From positions 1 through 10,637 of the forward strand of contig JAAZAW010000037.1 of assembly GCA_012514125.1 (NCBI GenBank): 10,637 nt of DNA. Reading direction: 5' to 3'. The notes under the pieces are model-generated. The model did no database searches and was not told the origin of the DNA. It worked only from the letters and a program-made list of their open reading frames with translations. The translations under genes and the position numbers were made by a program. This DNA is from Phycisphaerae bacterium (GTDB lineage Bacteria; Planctomycetota; Phycisphaerae; JAAYCJ01). Of this stretch, positions 1-7,674 are shown piece by piece (position 1 is the stretch's first letter; each line of letters begins with the position of its first letter).

Positions 1-53
1 CGATTCAGGCGTCGGATGAGATGTTGAAAATATTGTCGAATATGAGGCGGTAA
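1..53 (+). CDS. flgG: Flagellar distal rod protein FlgG, C-terminal end only (partial)
   Basis: The window opens inside a gene. Reading from base 3 gives IQASDEMLKILSNMRR followed by TAA at 51-53. An amphipathic helix of the type 'IQ-x-x-D-E/Q-M-L' at the extreme C-terminus is characteristic of the FlgG/FlgE/FlgF axial family, whose terminal helices pack into the rod or hook core. FlgG is preferred over FlgE or FlgF because flgA and flgH follow, an arrangement common outside the enteric bacteria. Only about 16 residues are visible, so the exact family member rests partly on context. Confidence 0.75.
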   Translation, partial: IQASDEMLKILSNMRR

Positions 54-207
54 ACAACATCGAAGGGCTTAGTTTGGAAAAAGAACATTAACAAACAGCT
101 TGAGTTGTTTCTGGATTCCCGCCTTTGTGGGACTGACAGAAGAAGAGATGTCCCTTTCACGTTTCGACGATTCAGGGACCTGACGAGAATGCGAATAAGG
201 TAATGCG
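54..207 (+). other. flgG-flgA spacer with candidate leader hairpin
   Basis: This 154-base gap is the longest in the ring-gene part of the cluster. No convincing promoter was found by eye. GTCCCT (150-155) can pair with AGGGAC (174-179), enclosing CGT (160-162), a TTCG loop (163-166) and ACG (167-169). GTCCC (150-154) could instead pair with GGGAC (129-133), so the two foldings exclude each other. No T-run follows, so it is not an intrinsic terminator. It may be an mRNA processing or stability element; functional significance is unproven. Confidence 0.3.
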
Positions 208-1332
208 ATGATTGAGATGATGAAATTTACAAAACGATTAACGATTGGTCTGGTGATCAGCCTGGTGGTGTGGGGCGAACTTGCAGACGCAGGACAGAAC
301 GGTCGAATCGAAATTCGGATATGGGATCAGGCGACGGTGGTGACGCCTGAGATTCGGCTTGATCAAATCGCTTCGATTTCGGGCGTACCTGAAGAGGTGG
401 CGGCACTTAAGCCGTTATTGATCGTGAGTTTGTTGAACGACGACCAGACGGTGACATTGCGGGCGTGGGAGATCGCCGGGCGATTGAGTGAAGCGGGATT
501 TGACGCGAATCGAATCGACGTTCGGGGATCGGCAAGGTGCATCGTGAGCTATGTTCCGGAAAAAGACGGCGTCGATACGGCAGGACATGCGGAGAGGTCG
601 ATGACGTCCGGAGCTTCGGTCGTGCGACGGGGGCCGGCGAGTTTGGAAGCGAAAATTCGCGAGATGATCGAAAGGAACCTGACGAATAAAGGCTTGCCTG
701 TCGGCAGCAAAGTTGAAATAGGATTTAGTGCGACAGTTCAAGAGCTTTTGGCTCTGACGGAGCCGTCGTATCGTTTTGAGATTGAAACCCAACAGCGCAC
801 AACGAACTGGATTGGATTGGTGGGTCTGAAAATTAAAGTTTATCGCAACGACGACCTGCTTCAGACGGTTCCGGTGTTGGCACAGGTTCAGGTGAAGGCG
901 AGAATCGCGATTGCAGCCAGGACGATCAACAGCAAGGCGAGATTGACGAGCCAGGACCTTGAGATGACATGGCGGGCGATGACGAATCTGTCGGGAAAAT
1001 TTGTGACGGATGTGACAGACCTTGCCGATCAACAGGCCAGGCGAATGATCCCTCCGGGAACGATTTTGACGGCGGAGTTGTTTGAGCCGCTGCCATTGGT
1101 GAAACGTGGTCAGTTGGTGACGGTGCTTTATAATCGAAGCGGACTTGAGATCAAAATGGTGGGGAAGGTCATGCAGAACGGATATCGCGACGAAATGGTC
1201 CAGGTTCGCAATGAGCAATCGAAAGAGGTGTTCCGCGCGAAGGTAGTCGGAGCGGGACAGGTTTTGGTGGAAAATAACCCGACGGCGGAGTTGTTTAAAG
1301 GCGCTGCGCTGGCGGATGGGAGCAAGCGGTAA
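208..1332 (+). CDS. flgA: Flagellar P-ring assembly chaperone FlgA, long form
   Basis: FlgA is the periplasmic chaperone that helps FlgI subunits assemble into the P ring around the rod. The 374-residue product begins with a basic stretch (KFTKR) and a hydrophobic segment at about 11-23, a Sec signal peptide with cleavage likely near ADA-G (27-29). The C-terminal third is the diagnostic SAF/ChapFlgA region. It contains residues 231-260 (AR-I-A-A-RTI ... LTSQDLEMTWR), the ARRMIPPGTILT motif at 277-288, then VKRGQLVTVLY and VQVRNEQSKEVFRAKVVG (331-348), ending GQVLV. Enterobacterial FlgA is about 220 residues, so this one has roughly 140 extra residues on the N-terminal side, including a nonconserved linker near 117-145. 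ATG 208 is preceded by AAGG at 197-200 (7-base spacing); an ATG at 217 is an alternative. The TAA shares its last base with the flgH ATG, implying translational coupling. Confidence 0.93.
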   Translation: MIEMMKFTKRLTIGLVISLVVWGELADAGQNGRIEIRIWDQATVVTPEIRLDQIASISGVPEEVAALKPLLIVSLLNDDQTVTLRAWEIAGRLSEAGFDANRIDVRGSARCIVSYVPEKDGVDTAGHAERSMTSGASVVRRGPASLEAKIREMIERNLTNKGLPVGSKVEIGFSATVQELLALTEPSYRFEIETQQRTTNWIGLVGLKIKVYRNDDLLQTVPVLAQVQVKARIAIAARTINSKARLTSQDLEMTWRAMTNLSGKFVTDVTDLADQQARRMIPPGTILTAELFEPLPLVKRGQLVTVLYNRSGLEIKMVGKVMQNGYRDEMVQVRNEQSKEVFRAKVVGAGQVLVENNPTAELFKGAALADGSKR

Positions 1333-2072
1333 TGGTACGTCTGTTTACATTTTGGTTGATGCGGGCATTGATGTCAATGTCAGTATGGCTGTTGGCGTGG
1401 GCCTGGGTTGGAAATACGGTTTTTGCCCAATCGTCATCATTATTCCGTCAGGCCGACGCCAACATTGCCCCACAAACATCGGGCGTTCAGGGAGCGTTCG
1501 GAGGACAGGTCAACCCGGCACAGGCGTCTACTTCATATTTTGCGGTCAAGCCTTTGCCGAAACGCATTTACAGAATCGGTGATCTGGTATCGGTGATTGT
1601 TCGACAAAAATCGTCGTTTAAGCATGACGGGAAGACGGATGTAAATCGGGATTTCAAGGTCAAGGCGGAACTGAAGGACTGGATACGATTCAAAGACGGC
1701 AGATTGATACCGGATGATCCACCGGAGGGCGATCGAAAGATTGATTTTACTATGGGCAGAGAATTTGAAGGCGACGGCAAGGTGAATCGAACCAATGAAG
1801 TGGTGACTCGCATTACCTGCAAGGTGATCGACGTGATGCCGAATGGGAACTTGGTGCTCCAGGGCGGACCCGACATTATCGAGACGGACGGCGAGAGACA
1901 AATTCTGACGTTAACGGGCACGTGCCGAAGCGAAGATATTCTTCCGGATAACACGATCGTTTCGACGCAGTTACTGGAATGTAATTTTAAGAACGAAAAC
2001 ACCGGCGCGGTTCGAGATTCGATGCGTCGAGGTTGGATAACCAGAGGCTGGGATTTTTTAAGACCGTTTTAG
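1332..2072 (+). CDS. flgH: Flagellar L-ring protein FlgH, without a lipobox
   Basis: FlgH forms the outer-membrane L ring through which the rod passes. The 246-residue product has a hydrophobic N-terminus to about residue 29 and a signal-peptidase-I-like site VFA-Q (30-33). Family motifs follow in order: GDLVSVIVRQKSS (83-95), the FEGDGKVNRTNEV stretch (145-157), VMPNGNLVLQGGPDI (168-182), LTGTCRSEDILPDNTIVST (194-212), and the hallmark C-terminus GWITRGWDFLRPF. The enterobacterial protein is a lipoprotein, but here no cysteine lies in or just after the signal peptide; the only cysteines are at 163, 198 and 217, well inside the mature domain. ATG 1332 overlaps the flgA stop by one base, with GGGAG at 1318-1322 as Shine-Dalgarno. 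ATGs at residues 10, 14 and 16 are possible later starts but would cut into the signal peptide. Confidence 0.94.
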   Translation: MVRLFTFWLMRALMSMSVWLLAWAWVGNTVFAQSSSLFRQADANIAPQTSGVQGAFGGQVNPAQASTSYFAVKPLPKRIYRIGDLVSVIVRQKSSFKHDGKTDVNRDFKVKAELKDWIRFKDGRLIPDDPPEGDRKIDFTMGREFEGDGKVNRTNEVVTRITCKVIDVMPNGNLVLQGGPDIIETDGERQILTLTGTCRSEDILPDNTIVSTQLLECNFKNENTGAVRDSMRRGWITRGWDFLRPF

Positions 2073-2093
2073 ATGGATTTTTAAGACAGGCAA

Positions 2094-3155
2094 ATGAGTA
2101 GAAACACGACGATTACAATTTTGATTCTTTCAGCCATGGCAATGATGGTGGAATCGGCGCGGGGTGTGAAGATTGCGGACATTACGCACATTCAAGGTCA
2201 ACGGCATAATACGTTGATGACGATTGGGCTGGTTGTGGGACTCAACGGGACGGGCGACGGCGGGAAATTCATGCCGGCGATCAAACCTCTGGCATCGTTT
2301 TTGAACCACATGGGCGACCCGATCATGGACCCGGCAGAGCTTAAGGACACCAAAAATGTGGCGCTGGTTTCAGTGGAAGCGGTGATTGGAGAAAATGGCG
2401 CACGCGAAGGTCAAATGCTTGATATAGCAATCTCCGCGATCGGATCGGCAAAGAGTTTGCAGGGCGGACGATTGCTTCTGACCCCTCTGTTGGGTCCCAA
2501 CAAAGCGGATCAGACGATTTATGCTCTTGCGCGAGGACCTGTGTTTGTTGATGCGAACAATCCAACGACGGGCATTATAAAAAATGGCGCGACAATGGAA
2601 GTGGATGTAATCAACAATTACATCCAGGAAGATGCGCTGACGCTGGTGATCAGCGATTCACACGCAGCCTGGTCGATGGCATCGACGATTGCTATGACGA
2701 TTAACGAAGCGGTTTCGGTTCAACATACGCAGGTACAATGTGCCCAGGCAATGGATCCGAAAAATGTAATCGTAATGATTCCACAAAACGAGCTTCGCGA
2801 TCCGGCGAGGTTTATCGCATGGATTCAAAGCTTACCGTTGTTGATGCCGGAGAAAGTGGCGCAGGTAACTATTAACGCACGAAACGGAACCATCGTGTCG
2901 GATGGAAACGTTACGATTTCACCGGTAACGATCAGCTATAAAGGAATTACGCTGAGCACGGAATCGCTAGTGAAAAAGCTCAGAGATGATGCTGAAAAGA
3001 AAAACCAAATTTTTGAAATGCCGGAATATATCGATTTGAATCTTTTGATCGACGCGATGAACTATCTGGCTATTCCGGTAGACGATCGAATTTCGATCAT
3101 TCGCGAATTGGCCAGGTCGGGCAATCTTCAGGGTCAACTGGTGGAGCAGTTATGA
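2094..3155 (+). CDS. flgI: Flagellar P-ring protein FlgI
   Basis: FlgI polymerises in the periplasm, near the peptidoglycan, to form the P ring. The 353-residue protein is of normal family length. It starts with a short signal peptide (hydrophobic 7-18, probable cleavage after ARG at 22-24). The family signatures are clear: DITHIQGQRHNTL then GLVVGLNGTGDGG (45-57), SAIGSAKSLQGGRLLLTPL (114-132), YALARGPV (143-150), IIKNGATMEVDV (161-172), VTINARNGTIVSDG (258-271) and the C-terminal helix IIRELARSGNLQGQL (335-349). There is a 21-base gap after flgH, with only a weak Shine-Dalgarno (CAGG at 2087-2090) before ATG 2094. The stop overlaps the next gene's start as ATGA. A single cysteine is seen at 216; most FlgI motifs are intact and nothing suggests damage. 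Confidence 0.96.
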   Translation: MSRNTTITILILSAMAMMVESARGVKIADITHIQGQRHNTLMTIGLVVGLNGTGDGGKFMPAIKPLASFLNHMGDPIMDPAELKDTKNVALVSVEAVIGENGAREGQMLDIAISAIGSAKSLQGGRLLLTPLLGPNKADQTIYALARGPVFVDANNPTTGIIKNGATMEVDVINNYIQEDALTLVISDSHAAWSMASTIAMTINEAVSVQHTQVQCAQAMDPKNVIVMIPQNELRDPARFIAWIQSLPLLMPEKVAQVTINARNGTIVSDGNVTISPVTISYKGITLSTESLVKKLRDDAEKKNQIFEMPEYIDLNLLIDAMNYLAIPVDDRISIIRELARSGNLQGQLVEQL

Positions 3156-3520
3156 GCAGCATGGAAACAGCCGCAAATAACAACTTGAAGACCTTCGCGG
3201 CGCAGGCAACGCCGCAAGAGCGGGAGAAGCTTCAGAAGCAAATCCGCGTGTTGGTCGGACAGGTGTTTTTCGGAACGATGCTCAAGCAGATGCGTTCCGA
3301 GACTGACGCGTCGAATCCTCTTAACGGCGGTAAGATGGGACAGACGTTTACCGCACAGTTGGACCAGACGCTAATTTCGAAACTAGCGGAATCAAAGAAT
3401 TTCACCATCGGCCAGAAAATTGCCGAAGCGTGGACCGAAAGCAAGCATATTGATGTGGATACGGTCAAAGCAAAATATCAGACCGTGTCGCAGGAGTCCA
3501 GGACATGGATGCAATATTAA
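3152..3520 (+). CDS. flgJ: FlgJ-type rod-binding protein, single domain
   Basis: This is a 122-residue protein corresponding to the N-terminal rod-binding/rod-capping domain of FlgJ, which scaffolds rod subunits as they cross the periplasm. The evidence is VFFGTMLKQMRSE (38-50), matching the family pattern 'F-x-x-M-L-K-x-M-R', followed by TAQLDQTLISKLAESKNFTI (67-86) and GQKIAEAW. The C-terminal peptidoglycan hydrolase domain of enteric FlgJ is absent, so wall cutting must come from a separate enzyme not in this window; single-domain FlgJ is common outside beta- and gammaproteobacteria. ATG 3152 overlaps the flgI TGA (ATGA) and has GGAG at 3143-3146. An ATG three codons later is possible. The last 16 bases overlap flgN. 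Confidence 0.85.
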   Translation: MSSMETAANNNLKTFAAQATPQEREKLQKQIRVLVGQVFFGTMLKQMRSETDASNPLNGGKMGQTFTAQLDQTLISKLAESKNFTIGQKIAEAWTESKHIDVDTVKAKYQTVSQESRTWMQY

Positions 3521-4011
3521 AGAAATTGATCGACAATCTGGTAAACCATCTGCAGGACCTTCGGGACCTGTATGATCAGCTCATGCAAGCGGCTCGTAAC
3601 AAACATCGAACGATGCGAGTGGGAGATATCGACGGCATGGAATCGTGGTCGGCGCGAGAACAATTTTTAGCGGAACAAATTTCGGTGATCGAAGCTCTTC
3701 GGAAAGAACACACACGGCAGATCGCCGAGTGGATGGGTTTCGAAAAAACGCCGAAGGTTACGATTCTTGCCCAAAAAATGGACGAACCCTATCGGAGCCG
3801 ATTGTTGGCACTGGCGGGCGCGGTTCGGAACAATGCGAAAAACGCATATCAGATCAACCAGGTCAACGACGCGGTGACCCAGGAGATTCTGAGTTGCTTC
3901 GCGCAGGTGCAGCGAAGGATCGCGTCGGAACATTGTGATATTGGACTATACGACTATACCGGACAGAAACGAATGACGAATAACGTCAACCTTCTGGACG
4001 CGGTGGGTTAA
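3505..4011 (+). CDS. flgN: FlgN-like export chaperone for FlgK/FlgL
   Basis: FlgN proteins bind the C-terminal helices of FlgK and FlgL in the cytoplasm and deliver them to the flagellar type III export gate. This 168-residue protein is predicted to be almost all helix: a heptad-like first helix (LKKLIDNLVNHLQDLRDLYDQL), a K/E-rich second region (about 48-73) and a third helix around 95-140. It ends with the YDYTGQ element (149-154), resembling the Y-x-x-x-G tail of FlgN homologues. Sequence conservation in this family is weak, so the call leans on fold and on its place directly before flgK. AGGAG at 3492-3496 gives a good Shine-Dalgarno 8 bases before ATG 3505; the 16-base overlap with flgJ suggests coupled translation. 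Confidence 0.8.
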   Translation: MDAILKKLIDNLVNHLQDLRDLYDQLMQAARNKHRTMRVGDIDGMESWSAREQFLAEQISVIEALRKEHTRQIAEWMGFEKTPKVTILAQKMDEPYRSRLLALAGAVRNNAKNAYQINQVNDAVTQEILSCFAQVQRRIASEHCDIGLYDYTGQKRMTNNVNLLDAVG

Positions 4012-4029
4012 ATAAAAGGAACGACGTAA

Positions 4030-5727
4030 ATGGGTTTGATCAACGGATCATTACAAATCGGACGTTCGGCCATCATGGCGCATCAATCGGCGATGCAGGC
4101 GATCGGCAACAATATTGCTAACGCCGGCAATACAAACTACACGCGGCAAACGCCCCACCTGAGTTCGGTGCCCGGTTCACGACTCGACGGCGGCGCCGGT
4201 GTTCTACTTACTGGAATCGAACGCCAGATCGACGCAGCCATTGAGCAAAGGTTACGCACAGGGTGGAGCGACAAAAGTTATGATCAGATGATGAGCGATT
4301 ATCTGGCGAGAATGGAAACGCTCTATAACGAAATGACGACAAATGATATTTCAACAGGGCTTAGTGCTTTTTTCAATTCGTTCTCCGCACTTCAAATCAA
4401 TCCGGAAGATGGAACCGCACGATCATCGGTGATCCATGAAGCACAGTCGTTAATCGACCAGATTCAATCGTTACGAAAAGACTTAGTCGGGCTTTACACG
4501 GAGTTGACGGATTCGACCATCGAATCGGTTGATGGAATCAACAAAATCACAAAACAGATCGCGGACTTGAACGTGAGAATCGCACAAGCCACATCGACCG
4601 GAGTCGGCACCGGTTCGTTGCTCGATCAGCGAGACGCCTTGCTCAAGGAGTTATCGGAGTTCGCCGACATTTTGGCCATTGATCAGCCAAATGGAACGGT
4701 GACGGTCTATATGGATACGGATCCACTGGTTCAATACGATCAGGCTCGCGAATTAAAAATAGAAAAAGTCGCTGAGGGCGATGTAGTCGTTCCCAAAGTT
4801 TATTTCGCCGATACGGGCAAGGAAACACATATACAGGGTGGGCGAGCCGGTGCGGTTGACGATTTGATCCACCAGATCGTTCGTGGAAATCTCAACGACT
4901 TGGACACTCTGGCAGCGGGTTTGATTTTTGAAGTGAACAAACTTCATTCCAGCGGTCAGGGATTGCATGGATATACTCAGGTGTTTTCCAGCAACAGGGT
5001 AACCGACTCCCATGCCGCTCTCAACAACGCGGGATTACCGTTTAAACCGGTCAACGGTTCATTCATGATAACCGTAAAAGACGCGACGACCCATCCGCCG
5101 ACAGAAACGGTAACCCAGATCAATGTAAACCTGAGTGGAATGGGAGTTCCGACAACCTTGGCGGAGCTTGCGGCACAGATTAACGCGGTCGGGAATATCA
5201 AAGCCGAAATTTCACCCGACGGCCGATTGAAACTTTCATCAACCAGCGAGAATTATACGTTCACGTTCAATGACGACACATCAAATGTTCTCGCGTGTCT
5301 GGGCATCAATGGTTTTTTCACGGGCACAAACGCATCGAACATTGCCGTGAACTCCGATCTGACCGCCGACCCGCAGTTGGTGGCATGTGGCAAGAGTAAC
5401 ACCCCCCTGCCGGGTAACAGCACAAACGCCGAGCTGATTTCGAAGCTGCCGATTACCGAATCGGCCATGCTCGGCGGGATGAGCATTACTGAATATTATC
5501 GAAATCTAGTCGGCAGGCTCGGAACCCAGACAGCAACATCCAATCAGAAACTTGAGGTTCATACCGCCATCGTGGAATCGCTTCAAGCACAGCGAGACGC
5601 CATCAGCGGAGTAAGTCTGGATGAAGAAACCATCAACCTGATGTCCAATCAACGGGCATTTCAGGGATCCGCAAAATTTATCACAGTCGTCAACCAATTA
5701 TTGCAAACAGTTTTGGATCTCATATAG
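4030..5727 (+). CDS. flgK: Flagellar hook-associated protein 1, FlgK
   Basis: FlgK forms the first hook-filament junction ring. The N-terminal D0 helix (MGLINGSLQIGRSAIMAHQS) and GNNIANAGNTNYTRQ (26-40) are the axial-protein signature in its FlgK version. IAQATSTG...GSLLDQRDALLKEL (184-208) and NKLHSSGQGLHG (303-314) are further FlgK landmarks. The C-terminal D0 region has GVSLDEETINLMSNQRAFQG (527-546) and ends as a helix. Residues 345-416 form a surface domain of hook-IN character (ITVKDATT ... LAELAAQINA ... AEISPDGRLKLSS). At 565 residues it is within the normal range. ATG 4030 has AAGGA at 4016-4020. The stop TAG overlaps AGGAA, the likely Shine-Dalgarno of flgL, so the two are probably coupled. 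Confidence 0.96.
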   Translation: MGLINGSLQIGRSAIMAHQSAMQAIGNNIANAGNTNYTRQTPHLSSVPGSRLDGGAGVLLTGIERQIDAAIEQRLRTGWSDKSYDQMMSDYLARMETLYNEMTTNDISTGLSAFFNSFSALQINPEDGTARSSVIHEAQSLIDQIQSLRKDLVGLYTELTDSTIESVDGINKITKQIADLNVRIAQATSTGVGTGSLLDQRDALLKELSEFADILAIDQPNGTVTVYMDTDPLVQYDQARELKIEKVAEGDVVVPKVYFADTGKETHIQGGRAGAVDDLIHQIVRGNLNDLDTLAAGLIFEVNKLHSSGQGLHGYTQVFSSNRVTDSHAALNNAGLPFKPVNGSFMITVKDATTHPPTETVTQINVNLSGMGVPTTLAELAAQINAVGNIKAEISPDGRLKLSSTSENYTFTFNDDTSNVLACLGINGFFTGTNASNIAVNSDLTADPQLVACGKSNTPLPGNSTNAELISKLPITESAMLGGMSITEYYRNLVGRLGTQTATSNQKLEVHTAIVESLQAQRDAISGVSLDEETINLMSNQRAFQGSAKFITVVNQLLQTVLDLI

Positions 5728-5742
5728 GAAATCGAACATAAC

Positions 5743-7674
5743 ATGGCAATGACACCTGTAAATCTTGGACGAATCAGCCAGAACATGCAAACGAACCTGA
5801 TGCTTCAGGGAACACAGCGAAATCTGGTCAGACTATTGCAGCAACAGGAAAAACTGTCAACAGGATTACAAATCGTTCGCCCAAGCGACGACCCGATCAA
5901 AGCAGCGGCCACGATCCGAATGGATGAGATTCTTGAAGCTCAAAGCCAGTTTCTGGCAAACATTAAAAACGCGACAACCATAATGAACGTGGCTGACAGT
6001 ACGTTAAGCTCGATTTTCAATCTGACGGTCCAGGCCCATACGTTGGCGAACGAAAGTGTCGATTCGACCTCAAGTGAAGAAACGCGAAGATCGACGGCAA
6101 TATTGATCGATTCGATTCTTGGACAAATGGTCACGCTCGGTAATACGGAATACCTGGGCAGTTTCCTGTTTGCCGGCGAAAATAATACGACCACTCCATT
6201 TTCAAAGCAAAATAGTATGGTCAAATTCAGCGGCAATCAAACCTCGCTGAAGGTTCAGGTGTCACGAGAGATTACGGAAAATTTGATGTTGACTTCACAG
6301 GAGGTTTTTGGAACCGGTCAAGGGAGAATAACGGGATCACGCGATCTTACTCCCTCGGCAACCGTCAACACTCGACTCGCCGATATGGCAGGAAGTCTCA
6401 ACCAGGGAATTCGACTGAGCACGATAACAATTACCGGTTCCGTATTCGGCCAATACGATGTGGACCTGACAGGGTGCGAGTCGTTGGGAGATGTCATCAA
6501 CAAAGTGAACAACGTTCTGCCGGCATCGGCATCGATGGGTTTGAGCGCGGATGGAAGAACGCTGGAACTGACCTCGCTTAACGCGGGTGAAACCATAGCT
6601 GTAACGGAAACCGGCCACGGAACCGCAGCGCATGATCTGGGATTGTACACACCCATAGCGACGGCGGTCCCGCTAACCGGCGGAGATTTCGCACCCAAAG
6701 TCAGTCCGTATACCCAAGTGAGTGATTTGAACCGCGGCGCAGGCATCGATCTGACAAGCGGCTTGGTAATTACCAATGGCGATAGGTCGGTGAAGGTGGA
6801 TTTTTCATCGGCTAAAACAATGCAGGACATTCTCAACGCAATCAACACCAGCGGAACCAACGTTCGAGCACAAATCAACGCCAACCAAACCGGAATCGAG
6901 ATCGTCAGTGAGACCGCAGGGACAAATTTGACGATTGGCGAAAATGGCGGATCAACCGCTCAGGACCTGGGCATCCGAACCCTGTCGGCAGAAACAAAAC
7001 TTTCGACCCTCAACGGTGGCATGGGAATCAATACCGTCGAGGGTATGGACTTCAAAATCACCGCATCCGACGGATCCGGTTTTGAAGTGGATGTTTCCAA
7101 CGCCAAAACGTTTCAGGATGTCGTCGATTTAATTAACGCTCAGGCGGCTTCAAACGGTGTGGCGGTTACTGCGTCCATCGCAACAGTCGGGAACGGTATT
7201 GTTCTGACAGACAGCACCGGCGGAACAAACAGCTTTACCGTCGAGCGTTCGAACCTGTCGAACGCAGCGGAAGAGTTGGGCATTTTGCAAACGGTTTCGG
7301 CAGGAGAGCCAATCATCGGCAAGGATGTAAACCCGACGCGAGAAGAATCAATTTTCACATATCTGATCGATTTACGAGATTCGCTCAAAGCCAACGATGT
7401 GCAAGGGATCGAACAAGCGGCCCGAAAAATCGAAACCTATACGAAACGATTGGAAGAATATCAAGGCAAGCTTGGTTATATGACCCGCGGACTTGAAATG
7501 CGGCAATCTCGGACCGAGGACGCCGTCCTTTCAACTAAAACATTGCTAAGTTCAATAAAAGACCTTGACTATATCGAAGCGATTTTAAAGTTTCAGAATT
7601 TGCAGATGTCGCTTCAGGCCAATATGCAACTAAGCGGACAGATCATGAAAACGTCCTTGCTCGATTATATTTAG
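5743..7674 (+). CDS. flgL: Flagellar hook-associated protein 3, FlgL, with three hook-IN-type repeats
   Basis: FlgL is the second junction protein, joining FlgK to flagellin. Residues 1-200 are a standard FlgL/flagellin N-terminal half: TGLQIVRPSDDPIKAAATIR (40-59), then the long helices, with YLGSFLFAGENN (137-148). Residues 531-643 are the returning C-terminal helices (RKIETYTKRLEEYQGKLGYM, 561-580). Between them lie three tandem modules of about 90-100 residues at 210-303, 324-413 and 418-516. The second and third start with a T-x-L/V-S-x-L-N-x-G-x-G-I motif, the first with a looser version, and all three finish with A-x-x-LG(I/L). They make the protein 643 residues, about twice the enteric length. 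AGGAA at 5726-5730 is the probable ribosome site, at a long 12-base spacing; ATG 5749 (M3) would shorten nothing important. Cysteine 245 lies in the first module. Confidence 0.95.
   Translation: MAMTPVNLGRISQNMQTNLMLQGTQRNLVRLLQQQEKLSTGLQIVRPSDDPIKAAATIRMDEILEAQSQFLANIKNATTIMNVADSTLSSIFNLTVQAHTLANESVDSTSSEETRRSTAILIDSILGQMVTLGNTEYLGSFLFAGENNTTTPFSKQNSMVKFSGNQTSLKVQVSREITENLMLTSQEVFGTGQGRITGSRDLTPSATVNTRLADMAGSLNQGIRLSTITITGSVFGQYDVDLTGCESLGDVINKVNNVLPASASMGLSADGRTLELTSLNAGETIAVTETGHGTAAHDLGLYTPIATAVPLTGGDFAPKVSPYTQVSDLNRGAGIDLTSGLVITNGDRSVKVDFSSAKTMQDILNAINTSGTNVRAQINANQTGIEIVSETAGTNLTIGENGGSTAQDLGIRTLSAETKLSTLNGGMGINTVEGMDFKITASDGSGFEVDVSNAKTFQDVVDLINAQAASNGVAVTASIATVGNGIVLTDSTGGTNSFTVERSNLSNAAEELGILQTVSAGEPIIGKDVNPTREESIFTYLIDLRDSLKANDVQGIEQAARKIETYTKRLEEYQGKLGYMTRGLEMRQSRTEDAVLSTKTLLSSIKDLDYIEAILKFQNLQMSLQANMQLSGQIMKTSLLDYI
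6370..7290 (+). repeat. Three diverged tandem coding repeats in flgL (hook-IN type)
   Basis: Codons 210-303 (6370-6651), 324-413 (6712-6981) and 418-516 (6994-7290) encode related modules. Shared pattern: opening T-R-LADM / TQVSDLNRGAGI / TKLSTLNGGMGI; a central D-V/I-INxVN, DILNAIN and DVVDLIN helix; a V-x-A-x-I-x-x-x-GI strand pair; and closing AHDLGL, AQDLGI and AEELGI. The similarity is at protein level only, since the DNA copies are well diverged, so this is an old duplication of a folded surface domain and not a recent slip. The family name (flagellin hook IN motif) is assigned by pattern memory. Confidence 0.75.

Noticed and set aside
415..1218. 267-codon open frame on the - strand inside flgA
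   Set aside because: It lies wholly antisense to a clear flgA, has a His/Arg/Gln-rich composition typical of antisense shadows, and no ribosome site was sought or needed to explain it.
1316..1582. 88-codon frame overlapping the flgA end and flgH start
   Set aside because: It is a shadow of flgH in another frame with no homology signal; flgH in the correct frame shows all its family motifs.
3152..4011. One of the two small genes being the anti-sigma factor FlgM
   Set aside because: The first matches the FlgJ rod-binding pattern and the second the FlgN helical pattern; neither has the FlgM C-terminal motif.
6379..6386. GCCGATAT inside flgL as a second sigma28 promoter
   Set aside because: The required position 15 bases upstream has no TAAA-like element, and the string is simply codons for Ala-Asp-Met in a conserved reading frame.
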